Shown: one piece after another, positions 1-10,269 of the stretch | Position numbering within the stretch: position 1 is the stretch's first letter | Layout: each line of letters starts with the position of its first letter | Source of the DNA: Sisyra terminalis | Lineage: Eukaryota; Arthropoda; Insecta; Neuroptera; Sisyridae | Assembly (NCBI GenBank): GCA_958496175.1 | Contig: OY292275.1 | Span: 51,289,701 to 51,353,700 of the forward strand | Length of the DNA stretch: 64,000 nt | Direction of reading: 5' to 3' | Notes under the pieces: generated by a model | Databases searched by the model: none | Told to the model about the DNA's origin: nothing | What the model saw: only the letters and a program-made list of their open reading frames with translations | Program-made: the position numbers and the translations under genes

Positions 1-1268
1 TTGTGTTTTATGTCCTTTATGTGCTCTCCAATTGTCCGATTTTATTTTCCTACAATCGAAACAATTACGCTCACATATGTATTATATCAGATCTGAAACT
101 CTGAGAAAATCTAAGTTCAGACTTAAGAGACTATTGCGACAAATATTCAAACCAAACGTTCACTTGTTCAAAAAAGTGCAACATTGCGTAACGAAATTAC
201 TCAAAATGTCTTCTTCTTTTTGTCCCCCTTTTAACAATAGTAATGCATAGCTTTGCAATATGCATGCGAAAGTTAAGAAACGTCACTCATTTTTTTTTTG
301 CAAAATTAAACCACATCGTTATTGATTTAATTTTTTAATTTTGAGATAAATTTTCAAGTAAATTCAACGTCAAATTAGTTAGCTGACCAAATCGAGGCAA
401 CGTTTTTCGAAAGCCAATTTCCAAATTTCGAAACTGTGGCATCTGTTCGGCAATAATTTCCAACCTGGCTGATTGTTACGCAAGTGATGTTTTTCTTTGA
501 TTCAAATTCCTTGATGCGATTGTCTGCCACTGATGACGAATTCCTTGATTGGCAAAATCTGATAAATTTTAATTAGATATCTAATTTCGAACGATTTCCC
601 ACCAAAAACTGTAGGCATACAATTGCGCAACAATTGCCGAAAACGAGCGCGAAATTTCTTCTATTATTCCACTCGAAAATAAATATTTTCAGTTCCATTC
701 ATTCCAATTTTAGGTTTGCGTTACGTTTTTCAATTATCGATCACCGTGGGCTGTTTACGTGGCCGTAAAAGGCTTTGCCAATCAATTAGTTGTTATTCGA
801 TTTTTTTTCTTCTGTAAACTCGAATTTAATTCGAATAAAGGAATAGATTTGCAATCATAATTCTCTTTTGTGCCTCTCCAATAGACACAATGACCAAAGA
901 AAATAAGCGCCAACAATGTTTAAATAACATGAAAAAAAATCTTTGTTAAGTTCACCTAAATTTGGAATTGAATGACGAAATAGTCAAAAAATCAATCAAA
1001 AAAAAAAAATATACAAATTTAATAAAATCTAACTTTTTGAAATTCAATTTAAATCAGTTGCACATTGCGTTTTATGTAACACCTACTAACGTTTGTTTGG
1101 TATATCGAAGAAGTTTTTTAAAAAATTATTTCGTAGAATAAAGGACAAAAATTCATTTATGTCTTTATGTATTTCGGTCACTTTATAAGACAAAATACAG
1201 TTAGAGTATATTTTTAAGTCTTTTATCATAAAATGATAAAAAAAGATTTACTTAAATGGTTACAAAAC
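1..1268. other. AT-rich non-coding stretch
   Basis: I see no gene, RNA or clear repeat. The one frame near the start (32-250) is a 72-codon ORF with no recognisable domain and AT-driven composition, so I treat it as chance. Confidence 0.6.
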
Positions 1269-1365
1269 ATTGCTAAAAAGATAAATTTGTTGTATCCATA
1301 TTTTATATAATATTATTTAATTTTTAGCAGGAAAGTGGACATGAAAGATGTAAATCCATATACTA

Positions 1366-1421
1366 ATATTTAATTCTACGACGTTTCGGTCCTTTATTTG
1401 ACCTTCATCAGGCTTCTTAAT
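1366..1421 (-). ncRNA. Hammerhead ribozyme-like motif, family A, left arm
   Basis: Read on the minus strand: stem I 5' side AATTAAGAAGC-like, core CTGATGAA (1404-1411), stem II GGTC/GACC closing an 8-nt loop AAATAAAG, then GAAACGTC (1380-1387). The conserved residues C3, U4, G5, A6, G8, A9, G12, A13, A14 and a non-G base at position 17 (C) are all present. Stem III is only the palindrome ACGT, as in the minimal hammerheads of Penelope-like elements, which act as dimers. The inner stem I has a G-T wobble here. Predicted cleavage follows the C of CGTC. Confidence 0.75.
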
Positions 1422-1511
1422 ATAAAGTATATTATGTACATCTCTGTATATGAGATTTACATGCCGAAATGATATACATGCTGTATATAAGATGTGCATT
1501 ATATACTTTAT

Positions 1512-1564
1512 ATTAAGAAGCCTGATGAAGGTCAAATAAAGGACCGAAACGTCGCAGAATTAAT
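1512..1564 (+). ncRNA. Hammerhead ribozyme-like motif, family A, right arm
   Basis: Stem I is formed by ATTAA and GC (1512-1521) with GC and TTAAT (1554-1564), around an internal loop GAA/AGAA. The core CTGATGAA is at 1522-1529. Stem II is GGTC/GACC with an 8-nt loop (1530-1545). GAAACGTC is at 1546-1553, with predicted cleavage after C1553. All invariant hammerhead core bases are present. An internal loop in stem I facing loop II is the usual arrangement for the tertiary contact in natural hammerheads. Stem III is the 4-nt palindrome ACGT, so a monomer could not fold a loop; dimer action is expected from the family. Confidence 0.82.
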
Positions 1565-1718
1565 TATTAGTATATGGATTTACATCCTTTCATGTCCACT
1601 TTTCTGCTAAAAATTAAAAAATAATTGCTACAAAGTATCCTCAACTAGGGAACACTGGAAAGTCAGCGGATTTTTTTCCCACGAATTTGCAGGTATTTCG
1701 TCATTTTCGATTATATGT

Positions 1719-1879
1719 TTTTACCGTTGCTTTAAAACGGCCAAAATCTTAAGCAACTCTAGGATTAATTAAAATTCGTAAATCGAAAAATATTGAAAAT
1801 TCGCTCGCTTCGAGATTCAAACCCAACACCTATCAGTTTTGGAGCGGTCACCTTGACCACTCGGCCACCAGTAGGCTGC
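1719..1879 (-). mobile_element. tRNA-headed SINE, copy 1 (diverged)
   Basis: Read on the minus strand the element starts with a tRNA-like head: an A box in GGTGGCCGAGTGGTC and a B-box region that has decayed (GGTTTGAATC). A body shared with five other copies in the window follows, ending in the AACGGTAAAAA tail. It is the most diverged copy. It is transcribed, if at all, by RNA polymerase III from its internal promoter; this copy is probably dead. Confidence 0.75.
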
Positions 1880-2832
1880 TTCACCTGTTGTAGATTTTCC
1901 AAAAAAATTTCATAGGTTATACAAGTTTTTTTAATACGATACTGTGAAATGTTTCCAATTTTCTAAAAGTACAAAAATATTATGTATTTTTTAATTAAAC
2001 TAGAAGTTAATCAAATTTTGCCAATTTTGAACAATGGAAAAGCTTGATCTTCAAAAGCTTCTCCGTAATAGAAAACTTCCCTAATATTTAAATATCAAAA
2101 ACAATTGTTTCGTTTCTTTATATTTTCTATTATTTCTTTTCTCGTTTTCTGTATTCTCAATGAATAAATTGAGTTAGTAATCAAAAAAATTTCACTGGTA
2201 TTTCGTGAAGTTCAATGGAAATTAGAATTGAAATCCAGTTTAAGTAGTTGAAATCATCCTTCTGGCATTTTTTTGCCCTTTAAAATTACTTTTACATCTT
2301 CTACTTCATTTTAATTACTAACACAGCTAAGCATTCAACAATTACTTTCTAGAAAATTGATACCATTACGGCAAAACAATTGATTGATATCGAAACAAAA
2401 ATGTGTTGATTCAATTGTTTAGATCTGTTAATTTCAATTGTTTTGTTTTGTTTTGTCTTTTTGTTTTTCACACTAACAAATGAATGAATATATAGATTAA
2501 AATTACATACCTACTCTTAGAAGAAGTCAATTCAAATAGAAATAGGCGTTAACATTAAATGTACCAAAATTTTCAATTGAAAATTTAAACTAAATTTTAA
2601 GTTATTTGACTGGGCATTGTAGTTGCTTTAATGTAACAATTAGGAAGTCGTATACACCGGAAAAGGGTTTTGTGGAAAGTTTTATTTTTTAACTTAATTT
2701 TATGCTAAAAAATTGGTTCCCAAATACTTCAACAAAATCCATAATGGTTCCAGGTCTATGACTTTCAGAAACTAAACAATTTAGATTTTAAACGATTGAT
2801 TAATAAATTTCGTTATAATATGAAAAAAAAAC
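1880..2832. other. AT-rich non-coding stretch
   Basis: I see no gene or recognisable element apart from short A/T runs. Confidence 0.5.
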
Positions 2833-3630
2833 AAGTGTGCAGTTCACACGCGATAATAGCAGACTCCATGTTCGAATTTTCGATAAATGATATTAGAGGC
2901 TTATGGTAACTGAAGGATGAAATAAATACTCTGTTTTTAATTTGGTCAATAGATATATCGTTGGTGTATAAGTAATTACGTCGAGTAGAAGAACCAAGCA
3001 GAAAAGAGAGGGCGTTCCCCTCTTCAGCCAATCACAGCTGAATGATCGAAAATGACCTATCATTACGTAATATATCGTCAATTAATGTTTTTGATTTTGT
3101 TGTTGGTTACTGCGACTGCTACACAATCTTAAAACAAATTTGGTGTTCAGAAATTCAATCAAAGTATTTATAAAACTCATAGTATTTAATTCATTTTAAT
3201 GTAAGTATAATATTTATGTATTTATAGCATTTAATACAATATTACTGTTAATATCTCTACTTAAAATCTTTGAAATCTAATTTTGTTAAAAATTTGCGAT
3301 ACCTTTAGTGTGTACTTTATTTTCGTTAATGATAAGTTTAGAGTCTTGTTGTTTTCCCCTATAATCACGAAAATATTCTGTATTCGTTTTCGGTAAACTT
3401 GATTTTAATTACCATAATGAAATGTCTATATAAACAATACATATTTCACCACGGTTGTTAGAACGACTATTCCCAAGCAGATCATAAGAAACATTGTATT
3501 GTATTCTATTTCATTCTCTCGTTTGTTAAATCTTATAGATTAATATGTTTATCTCTGTCAACTGTCGCTTTTTCGTTACATGAAGTTTCAAGTTACAACG
3601 ATCTTAAAGAAGTTTTTATTTCAATAACCA
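2833..3630 (+). repeat. Dispersed repeat R, copy 1
   Basis: About 0.8 kb shared with copies near 9.5, 12.6 and 28.2 kb. Anchors in order are GTTCACACGC, GGCTTATGGTAACTGAAG, a block with AGGGCGTTCC and CAATCACAGCTG, GGTTGTTAGAACGACTATTC, and an end at AAGAAGTTTTTATTTCAATAA. It holds one unit of the AGGGCG block that is tandemly multiplied in copy 4. No ORF is conserved between copies, so it looks like a non-autonomous element of unknown class. The two minus-strand frames here (2813-3031, 2893-3081) are chance frames within the repeat. Confidence 0.7.
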
Positions 3631-3966
3631 CTTTTTGTCAAAATATTGCCTTCTTTTGGGTAAAATAGTACCCCTTAAATGCTCTGAAATATTCTTAAAT
3701 ATTCTAACTGCTCAAGGCCTACAAATATTGGTTCATGATTTCATTTTTCGGGGGTTGCTGCGGCTCAAAAAATTACAAAAATCAATCTCAGTAACCAATG
3801 CTATATTAAACAATTATGAAGAATAAATTAATTTTTCATCCCTCAGTTATATGTAAAGGATACATCCTTTCATTTTAATTTTGTAATACTGTAAACCCCA
3901 TTGCATTGAAAGCAATGGCCTGTTAGCAAATACCAATTTTAATTAAAAATTAATAAGGGTTTTTTT

Positions 3967-4126
3967 TAATTGTTATTTACCGTCGCATCATAACTACTAA
4001 TGTTTTGAGCGACTCTAGGGTTAATAAAATCCGTGATCGAGAAATATCGAAAATTTGCACGATACAAGGATCGAACCCATAACCAACCAGTTTTGGAGCG
4101 GACATCTAGACCACTCGGCCCAGTAC
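3967..4126 (-). mobile_element. tRNA-headed SINE, copy 2
   Basis: Minus-strand SINE with A box GGCCGAGTGGTCTAG and B box GGGTTCGATCC, then the shared body. It ends in GACGGTAAATAACAATT followed by a run of A, which is the 3' tail. Same family as copies 1 and 3-6. Confidence 0.88.
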
Positions 4127-5099
4127 TTTGTAAACTAATTTATTTTGAATGGCGCAATTTTAGAAAAGAATGTGTAATTTGAACGTTTTTTAGATCAATG
4201 ACAAGTTCATAGAATATTTAATTAAAAACTTGATGAAATGTTGCATTTATAAAACAGATTTTTGAAACCGAAGCTTGAAGTGTTGGGTTTTCCTCGGATA
4301 AATCCTATTGCATGGCCTCACCTACACTTATTAAATATTCATAAATTTCATCCTCAAGTCCATTAAACTCGCATAAAGAGATAAAGCGATGATGTCCACT
4401 AACCACTTTCATTAACGGTCCCATTCAAACTCGAAATTGGCGCGCTAATTGAAAAAATCTCATTTACCTCTAAAACGATAATTTCTTCAATTAGAAACGA
4501 ATCAAAACGCCAAACACTCGTTAATTCCATCTAATTTTATTCGAAAGTTATTAAAAAAGCCAAAATCGACTCAAACTCTTAACCTTCAGGTTTAGCTCAA
4601 ACTCTGGGCAGAGATATTAGTGGGAACATTTCATGATCGTTTCGTTGAGAAAATTTTGGTTTTGTGGTTCCTTTCGAATAAAAAACCAAAATTAAATCTT
4701 TACGTGTAAAAGTAAGATTTCTTTTGATCGTTCATGCAAAGGCAACAGAAGAGATGATGAGGAAAAAATAAATCTTCTTCCTCGATGGTTGGAAATTAAA
4801 ATTTCGATGGCTCGTGTTCTTGTTGTTGTTGTTGTTGGTTTCATTTGGAGAAAGGTGATCCAAATGACGGTCGTGAGAAATAATTTCGTCGTAAATTATT
4901 TCTACGTACATTCGAGAGTATGATGAGCTGGTTGAATCTTTTTTTTTCATGTGAAAGAAAAAAAAACTTTCAGAGATTTTGTAAGTGAAACGAATAAGTA
5001 AAATGCTCCTCCTCCCCCCTTGGGGCTACCATTCAACTGCCTCTTTAATTTTTGAGCAAAGAAAGTGAAAAAATCACAACAGTTTTAATAAAAAATACA
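4127..5099. other. Low-repeat spacer downstream of the Tweedle gene
   Basis: No repeat family shared with the rest of the window is seen. A 72-codon minus-strand frame at 4732-4950 has a short AAC run (poly-Asn) and a hydrophobic end but no recognisable domain. It could be a small gene or, more likely, chance. I do not call it. Confidence 0.45.
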
Positions 5100-5105
5100 T
5101 TTATT
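5100..5105 (-). other. Polyadenylation signal AATAAA of the Tweedle gene
   Basis: The first AATAAA on the minus strand downstream of the Tweedle stop codon. It would give a 3' UTR of roughly 550-580 nt. No transcript data are available, so the true cleavage site is inferred. Confidence 0.5.
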
Positions 5106-5657
5106 GTCACCGTTTTTCTTGCAAAAAAAAGTGTGCGCAAATATCACACAAATATTACAATACAAAATTAATAATAATAATAAAATAATAATAATTAATT
5201 ATAATTATAATACATAATTTTACATGTAATAAAATTACTAATTTTTTTTAATCAGGCGCAGGATAGAGACAGACGAAACAGAATAGGAAAGAAATTTATA
5301 TACATAACGAGAGCGAGTGAAATAAATCGGTCTCACAGTGAAGAGAGAAAGAATTTGTTGGAAAAGTAAAAGAAAATGCAATGCAAATGATCGCTAATGC
5401 AAGTGCGAAATGACTAACATGATCACGTGCATTAACGGCCAGTTAGCAAAGGACAAAAAATCATTTCGTTTTCCCATTGGTCGATGCAGATCGGTCAAAT
5501 TCCAACCATCTTGATTTTTTGGTCTACAAAATGCCAGAAAGCGCACAGAAGCTGTGCTTTTGTTCACCCGTATTATCCTTTTGATCTGATTGTGAAATAT
5601 GATGAGGATGGATGGTTGGATGAAGAGGATGATGGCGATGATGGTTCGAGTTCATGT

Positions 5658-6744
5658 TTAGTATGGGCCGCTTTGGCCGGGGGGTCCGTAACTTCCAGAT
5701 GGGCCGGAAGGACCTGAACCGCCAATGCTGCCACCAATGCTACCACCGTGGCTGCTACCTCCATGACCTCCACTAATTCCGTGTCCTCCGCTAATTCCAT
5801 GACCTCCGCCAATTCCACCCCCGATTCCTCCACCGATGCCTCCGCCAATTCCTCCACCGATTCCTCCGCCAATTCCTCCGCCAATTCCTCCACCGATTCC
5901 TCCGCCAATTCCTCCGCCAATTCCTCCACCAATTCCTCCACCGATTCCTCCAATTGATCCACCGGATTCTTTTTGGGTCTTGTATCGGATGAAGTAAACT
6001 TCGGGTTTGGAGGGTTGAGTTGGTGCGGCTGTTGGAATTTGAATTTCTGGAGCTTCTTCGGGTTTCTTGACCAAAACGTAGACGAGGGTCTTTTCTTCAT
6101 TTTGTTGTTGGAGAGGAATTTGTGGCACAGTTGGGGTTGGTGGGGTTGGTGCTTTGATGAAGATGATTTTGTAGTGTTTTTGGGGTGGTGCAACGGAGAT
6201 GGGACGTTGTGGCCGGAATTCTTCTGGTTCTGGTGGTGGAACGTGGACGTAGATGTGCTTTTGAACGAGGGCAGCTCCACCGAAGCTGCTTCCTCCGAAG
6301 CTTCCGCCACCGATTCCACTGCCTCCACCGATTCCACTACCACCGAAGCTGCTGCCTCCAAAGCTGCCGCTTCCACCGTGGCTTATTCCGCCACCAATTC
6401 CTCCTCCAATTCCACCGCCGATTCCACCCCCGATTCCTCCTCCAATTCCGCCGAAGCTTCCACCGTGGCTACTGCCACCTCCGAAGCTTCCTCCGTGGCC
6501 ACTGCCACCCCCAAAGCTTCCACCAATTGAGCCACCATGACTAGGAGCACCATAACTTCCTGAGGGAATTGGACGTGGTGCTGGAGGCGAATAACTATAT
6601 CCAGCCTCAGGACGACCTTGGACAATCGCTACGAAAGTAGCTACAAGCTAGAAAGAAATCCTTCTAAGTTTCTCTAATTCCACAAAATTTTCACCGTTAA
6701 TCCTTTAAGTAAATAGCCCACGTACTTACCACAAAAGCCTTCAT
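5658..6744 (-). CDS. Tweedle-family (DUF243) cuticular protein, two coding exons
   Basis: The coding sequence is complement(5658-6647, 6730-6744), 334 residues. Exon 1 encodes only MKAFV and ends at GTG|GTAAGT; an 82-bp intron (6648-6729) ends in TTTCTAG. Joined, residues 1-16 form a hydrophobic signal peptide ([16 protein letters not shown]), so the product is secreted. Residues about 33-130 are Gly/Ser/Ile-rich repeats with scattered His. Residues about 131-232 are the Tweedle domain, with [43 protein letters not shown] and [14 protein letters not shown], all hallmark blocks. Residues 233-334 are about twelve GGGI units, then GGHGIS, and a [10 protein letters not shown] end. Tweedle proteins are structural components of insect exoskeleton, some reported to bind chitin. 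A tiny first exon holding part of the signal peptide is typical of cuticle genes. The domain is intact; the family call is secure, the member is not. Confidence 0.95.
5800..5960 (-). repeat. 12-bp tandem repeats coding for GGGI units
   Basis: Units of about 12 bp (GGA ATT/ATC GGC/GGT GGA) repeat through the C-terminal tail of the Tweedle protein. They vary at third codon positions, so this is an expanding and drifting coding minisatellite. A shorter run of the same units lies in the N-terminal half (about 6390-6450). Repeats multiple of three keep the frame. The lack of stop codons in all frames here makes several long false ORFs. Confidence 0.9.
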
Positions 6745-6840
6745 TTCACAAATCCGTTGAAGAAACAACCAAACTTAAATTGATCTTATTCTTCCTAATG
6801 AAGAACACACAAGTGAATGATACATTTTCGAAGCTCGAGA

Positions 6841-6851
6841 CCTTTTATATA
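6841..6851 (-). promoter_or_regulatory. TATA box and initiator of the Tweedle gene
   Basis: On the minus strand TATATAAAAGG lies about 100 bp upstream of the start codon. An arthropod-like initiator TCATTC sits at 6815-6820, with the A about 33 bp from the start of the TATA box. This would give a 5' UTR of about 74 nt. The spacing fits a standard RNA polymerase II core promoter. The transcription start itself is inferred. Confidence 0.75.
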
Positions 6852-6859
6852 GGAAACAC

Positions 6860-8842
6860 GATGATAGCCATCACCACACATCATTCTCAGATCCTCACTA
6901 TCGAAATACGTCGCGACAATCCCCACTTTCTTCTTTCTTTTCATTTCCTCTTATTTCTTGTTGGCCTCAACCGAAAGTCTTCGGCGGATTAATGAAAGAA
7001 GTGAGCAGTTGCTGCAATTCACATACGGCACAAGAAAGACCTTCCATGGCACCGGCCTCCCCCGGCCGCCCTCCAACAAGCATGTTTTATAATACCTTCA
7101 CTATTCTTTCACATCTTCTCAAAACTTGTCGCATCGAGATGCGACTTGTTCCAGCGACGAAATCGATCCATTCGATCGATGAAAAAATCGGTCATAACCT
7201 CTCACTTCTTCGGCGGCCCATTAAAGTAAATACCCATCGGACATCATAATCATAATAGATAAGCGATGAATTATGAAGCCCAACTCGGACATGAACCATC
7301 TCAGAAACTGAGACTGAGCCACCCGATGCGCTTGAAAACTTTAATTAATAGCGTTTTTCCTCGGCGGCTTTAAAATCGGAAAAAAGCAGCCTCCGATTAG
7401 GCGAAGCGAGAAACGATTTACGGCCTAAATTAACTATCTAACTAAATATCCGAGCACATGTTTCTCTTTTATATGGGACAAGGTTAACACTTGTAAATGA
7501 AAATGATCACGCATTCAAATCACCAGCAATTTACTAAAACGTTTGAACCGATTTCAAATAAAAAAATATTGATCAAAAAACGAAAAAAAAAACATACCAA
7601 GTTTCAAACGAACGAGAGAACGGCAATTACGATGGAATTAATTGAGGGAATTTCAAAAAAAAAATTGCTAATATTTCAGGATGGTCAGGCAAGTGAAACG
7701 ATGATTTCTTACCACCCACTTTTACGCAATCTTTTCGAAAAATTAACGGCTGGGCCAATTGAAACGTTATTAACCATTAAGAAAAAACTTTCTTTCGTAA
7801 TATTACATACTTGATGGAGATTGTTAATCATTTGTATCATTATGTGGATGAAGACTTCGTTTGGACGTTGAAATTGGGTATTGAAAGTACATTAACGAAA
7901 TGATGAGTGAGACGCAAAAAACATTCTGAAGACTAAATTCAATAAAATTAAACAAGAACAAAAAAGCTCTTCAACGCATAATTTTTTGCCATTTAGACGC
8001 CATACATAATGAAACTTAGCCTTATTAAATTGTATTAGAAACTTATAACAAATAAACTTTAAAAGCTCTATCTCTAAATAATATTACAACTATCAAAGTC
8101 TCAAAGTTTATATTTTCTTTAAATTACAAATAAATGCTGATTTTGAATGCAATGTGTATTGAATGAGCTTTGATTGGCAAAATCTAAATTTATTTTTACC
8201 CGAATAGCACTGCCGATATGTTAAAATCAAATTCCGGTAAAATAATTTTGACAAAAGAGAAAAAGCTCTAGATAGTTTTACTAATTTTTTACTTAGTTTT
8301 AGTACTACAAGGACGAAATCCATATTGGCATAATTCGATCATAATTTTCTATGCTCCGATCCGGGATGGAAAACTGGACTAAATTAGTCTATGCCCTGGT
8401 TCCAGTTCCGGCTTCAGAATCAATTTTTGACTTTATAGATTTGATAGATTTTTATCATAAGTCGCTACTTTTAAATAAAAACTTAAATGCAAATTTATAG
8501 GATTTAGATTTGGTAAGTTTTCTTTGACTCTAAGAAGGTATATTTTTTTATATTTACTACACGAAAATTAACATAAAATCGTTAGAAGCTGGAGCCAATA
8601 TGAATTTTGAATATAAACTCCGGCTCCATGGTTCCAAGTTTAAGTTTTCTAACCTTGGTTTTATTAGTACTTTGAAGTCACGAATTTATACTTTGTTTAT
8701 ATTAAGTTAATAATTTCATTATTAAATAAAAAAGCATTGAGAATTTTTGACACATTTGGTTAAAGAAAAGCAAAAAAATTGTTAAATTTTTGTAATTTAT
8801 GGTTACGTTATAAGGAAGGTTGTCCTTAAGTGATTCTCAAGT
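6860..8842. other. Upstream flank of the Tweedle gene, no second gene seen
   Basis: Contains short GC-rich patches (for example 7040-7075) and many GAAA-rich stretches but no recognisable ORF or repeat. Stage-specific enhancers of the cuticle gene would be expected somewhere in here; I cannot point to one. Confidence 0.4.
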
Positions 8843-9030
8843 CAGCGGTCACCAATCTTTTTGAGCCTTAAGGACCACTAAATTTATAATTGAAATCCCA
8901 CAGAACCACTAATATGATTTTTTAAGTGATAAATATATGATTATAAGTGAAGTCTATATTTCTCTATGGCCCAGCAAAATTTTCTTGGGGACCACTAGTG
9001 GTCCGTGGGTTGCCAATTTGGCGACTGCTG
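8843..9030. mobile_element. Small hAT-like MITE
   Basis: About 188 bp with terminal inverted repeats starting CAGCGGTCACCAATCTTT on the left and, reverse-complemented, CAGCAGTCGCCAAATTGG on the right. CAG ends and this length are typical of hAT MITEs. The expected 8-bp target duplication is not convincing, so the call rests on the inverted ends. Confidence 0.6.
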
Positions 9031-9540
9031 TTTTAGGTTCTTTATTAGATTTGACAGAAGCATCTAATACAAAGCAAATTGATTAAAATTATAATATCAG
9101 GGTGAAATAACCCTGAAATTGGTCTACGGATAATATAATTTTAAATGCTAATAGTACAGGAACTCGGGTTTTATCTTTTAACTGCTAAACCTTAAAAACC
9201 ACGCCATCATTTGCTAAATGGTGGAAATTAAAAATAAATATGCTAAGTTTTTATATCAAAACTAAAAAAATTCATTTAAAATAGAGCAATATATAAATTT
9301 AAATGAAATGTATTCAAACTAATTTTTCCTGCAGCTTAAAGAGTCGCTTCCTTAGGGGTGGAAATAGATCTAGAAGCTTCATAAAATGCTTTAAAAGTTA
9401 ATCAAAAATATATACTTAAAATTTCAGGTCAAAATTAAAATTCGTTCAAAAGTCATAAGCGATTCCTTGGAAAGTATAAAAAGCTCGAAAAGCTCATGGA
9501 AACAATGTGTATACAACACGTATGTGTGAAACAACACATG

Positions 9541-10236
9541 TGTATAGTTCACACGCAATAGAATTGAAACTTTCAAAAATGTGAACTTCAAGGGTAGTTG
9601 TACGGTTTAGTTATGATAATACTGATACCAAGTTTAAAAATTATTTTACATTCTATTCACATATAAAATATAAATTTTTCCAGATTCAGAGATGGTATTT
9701 TCGATGAATGGTATAGGAAACTTATGGTAACTGAAGTATGAAATAAATAATTTGGTATTCAGAAACCCAATCAAAGAAATCGTTTTATCTAATACAATAT
9801 TTACATTAAAATTACCAATTAAAATCTTGTTAAGAATTTCGATACCTCTAGTGTACTTTTGCATTTTATTAAATTTTCGTTGGTGAACTTTTTGCGGTCT
9901 TTTTAGTCTTTTTAGTCTTGCAGTTTTGATTTATTTTTTTCGATAACACGATAATATTCTGTATTCATTAACGTTATACTTTAAAAATATTCTTATTAAA
10001 ATAATGAATTGTTTATATTAATAATACACAATTCACCACGGTTGTTAGAACGACTATTCCCAAGCAGCGAAATACGCAGGCAAGCACATCATAAGAAACA
10101 CTGTAATGTTTTCTATTTCATTCTATCGCTCGTTAAATCTTATAGATGTAGAAGTTTATCTCTTTTAACTGCCACTTATTCGTTTCATACAATTCAAGTT
10201 ACAACAATGCTAAAAAAGTTTTCACTTCAAAATAAA
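9541..10236 (+). repeat. Dispersed repeat R, copy 2
   Basis: Shares the GTTCACACGC, GGCTTATGGTAACTGAAG and GGTTGTTAGAACGACTATTC anchors and the AAAAGTTTTCACTTCAAAA end with the other R copies. It lacks the AGGGCG block seen in copies 1 and 4. It contains AGAAACACTGTAATG uninterrupted, and so serves as the empty-site reference for the insertion in copy 3. Confidence 0.7.
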
Positions 10237-10269
10237 GTTGTTAAGGATTACAATTTAAAGAATCGTTGA

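Larger units (their letters stand above)
1269..1635. mobile_element. HHR foldback element A1 with target-site duplication
   Basis: A foldback element of about 343 bp (1281-1623). Each arm is about 130 bp and starts at TTTTTAGCAGGAAAGTGGAC. The two arms are near-perfect inverted copies, with a short unique centre (about 1430-1500). Each arm holds a hammerhead-like motif, and the two point outward on opposite strands. The left arm runs some 40 bp further than the right, so the ends are asymmetric. The element is flanked by ATTGCTAAAAAG (1269-1280) and ATTGCTACAAAG (1624-1635), 11 of 12 bases identical, which reads as a target-site duplication. It has no coding capacity. A second copy (A2) lies at 13327-13678. 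Asymmetric inverted arms, 12-bp duplications and hammerheads together suggest a Penelope-related non-autonomous element; that assignment is inference. Confidence 0.75.

Noticed and set aside
1801..1876. tRNA gene near the TGGCCGAGTGG motif
   Set aside because: The A and B boxes belong to a SINE head. There is no acceptor stem and the same sequence recurs with the SINE body in six places.
5573..6376. 267-codon minus-strand ORF rich in EELAEE repeats
   Set aside because: It is a shifted frame of the Tweedle Gly repeats. The true frame encodes the Tweedle domain and joins a signal-peptide exon.
5973..6544. Plus-strand ORFs of 185 and 119 codons
   Set aside because: Antisense shadows of the Tweedle coding exon, where repeats exclude stop codons in most frames.
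6383..6625. 80-codon minus-strand ORF beginning MSKVVLRLD
   Set aside because: An out-of-frame shadow of the N-terminal part of the Tweedle exon 2.
10060..10082. Possible fifth hammerhead at GCAGCGAAATACGCAGG in repeat R
   Set aside because: No CTGANGA-like core lies within reach and there is no covarying stem II; other R copies read GCGTAATACGC.
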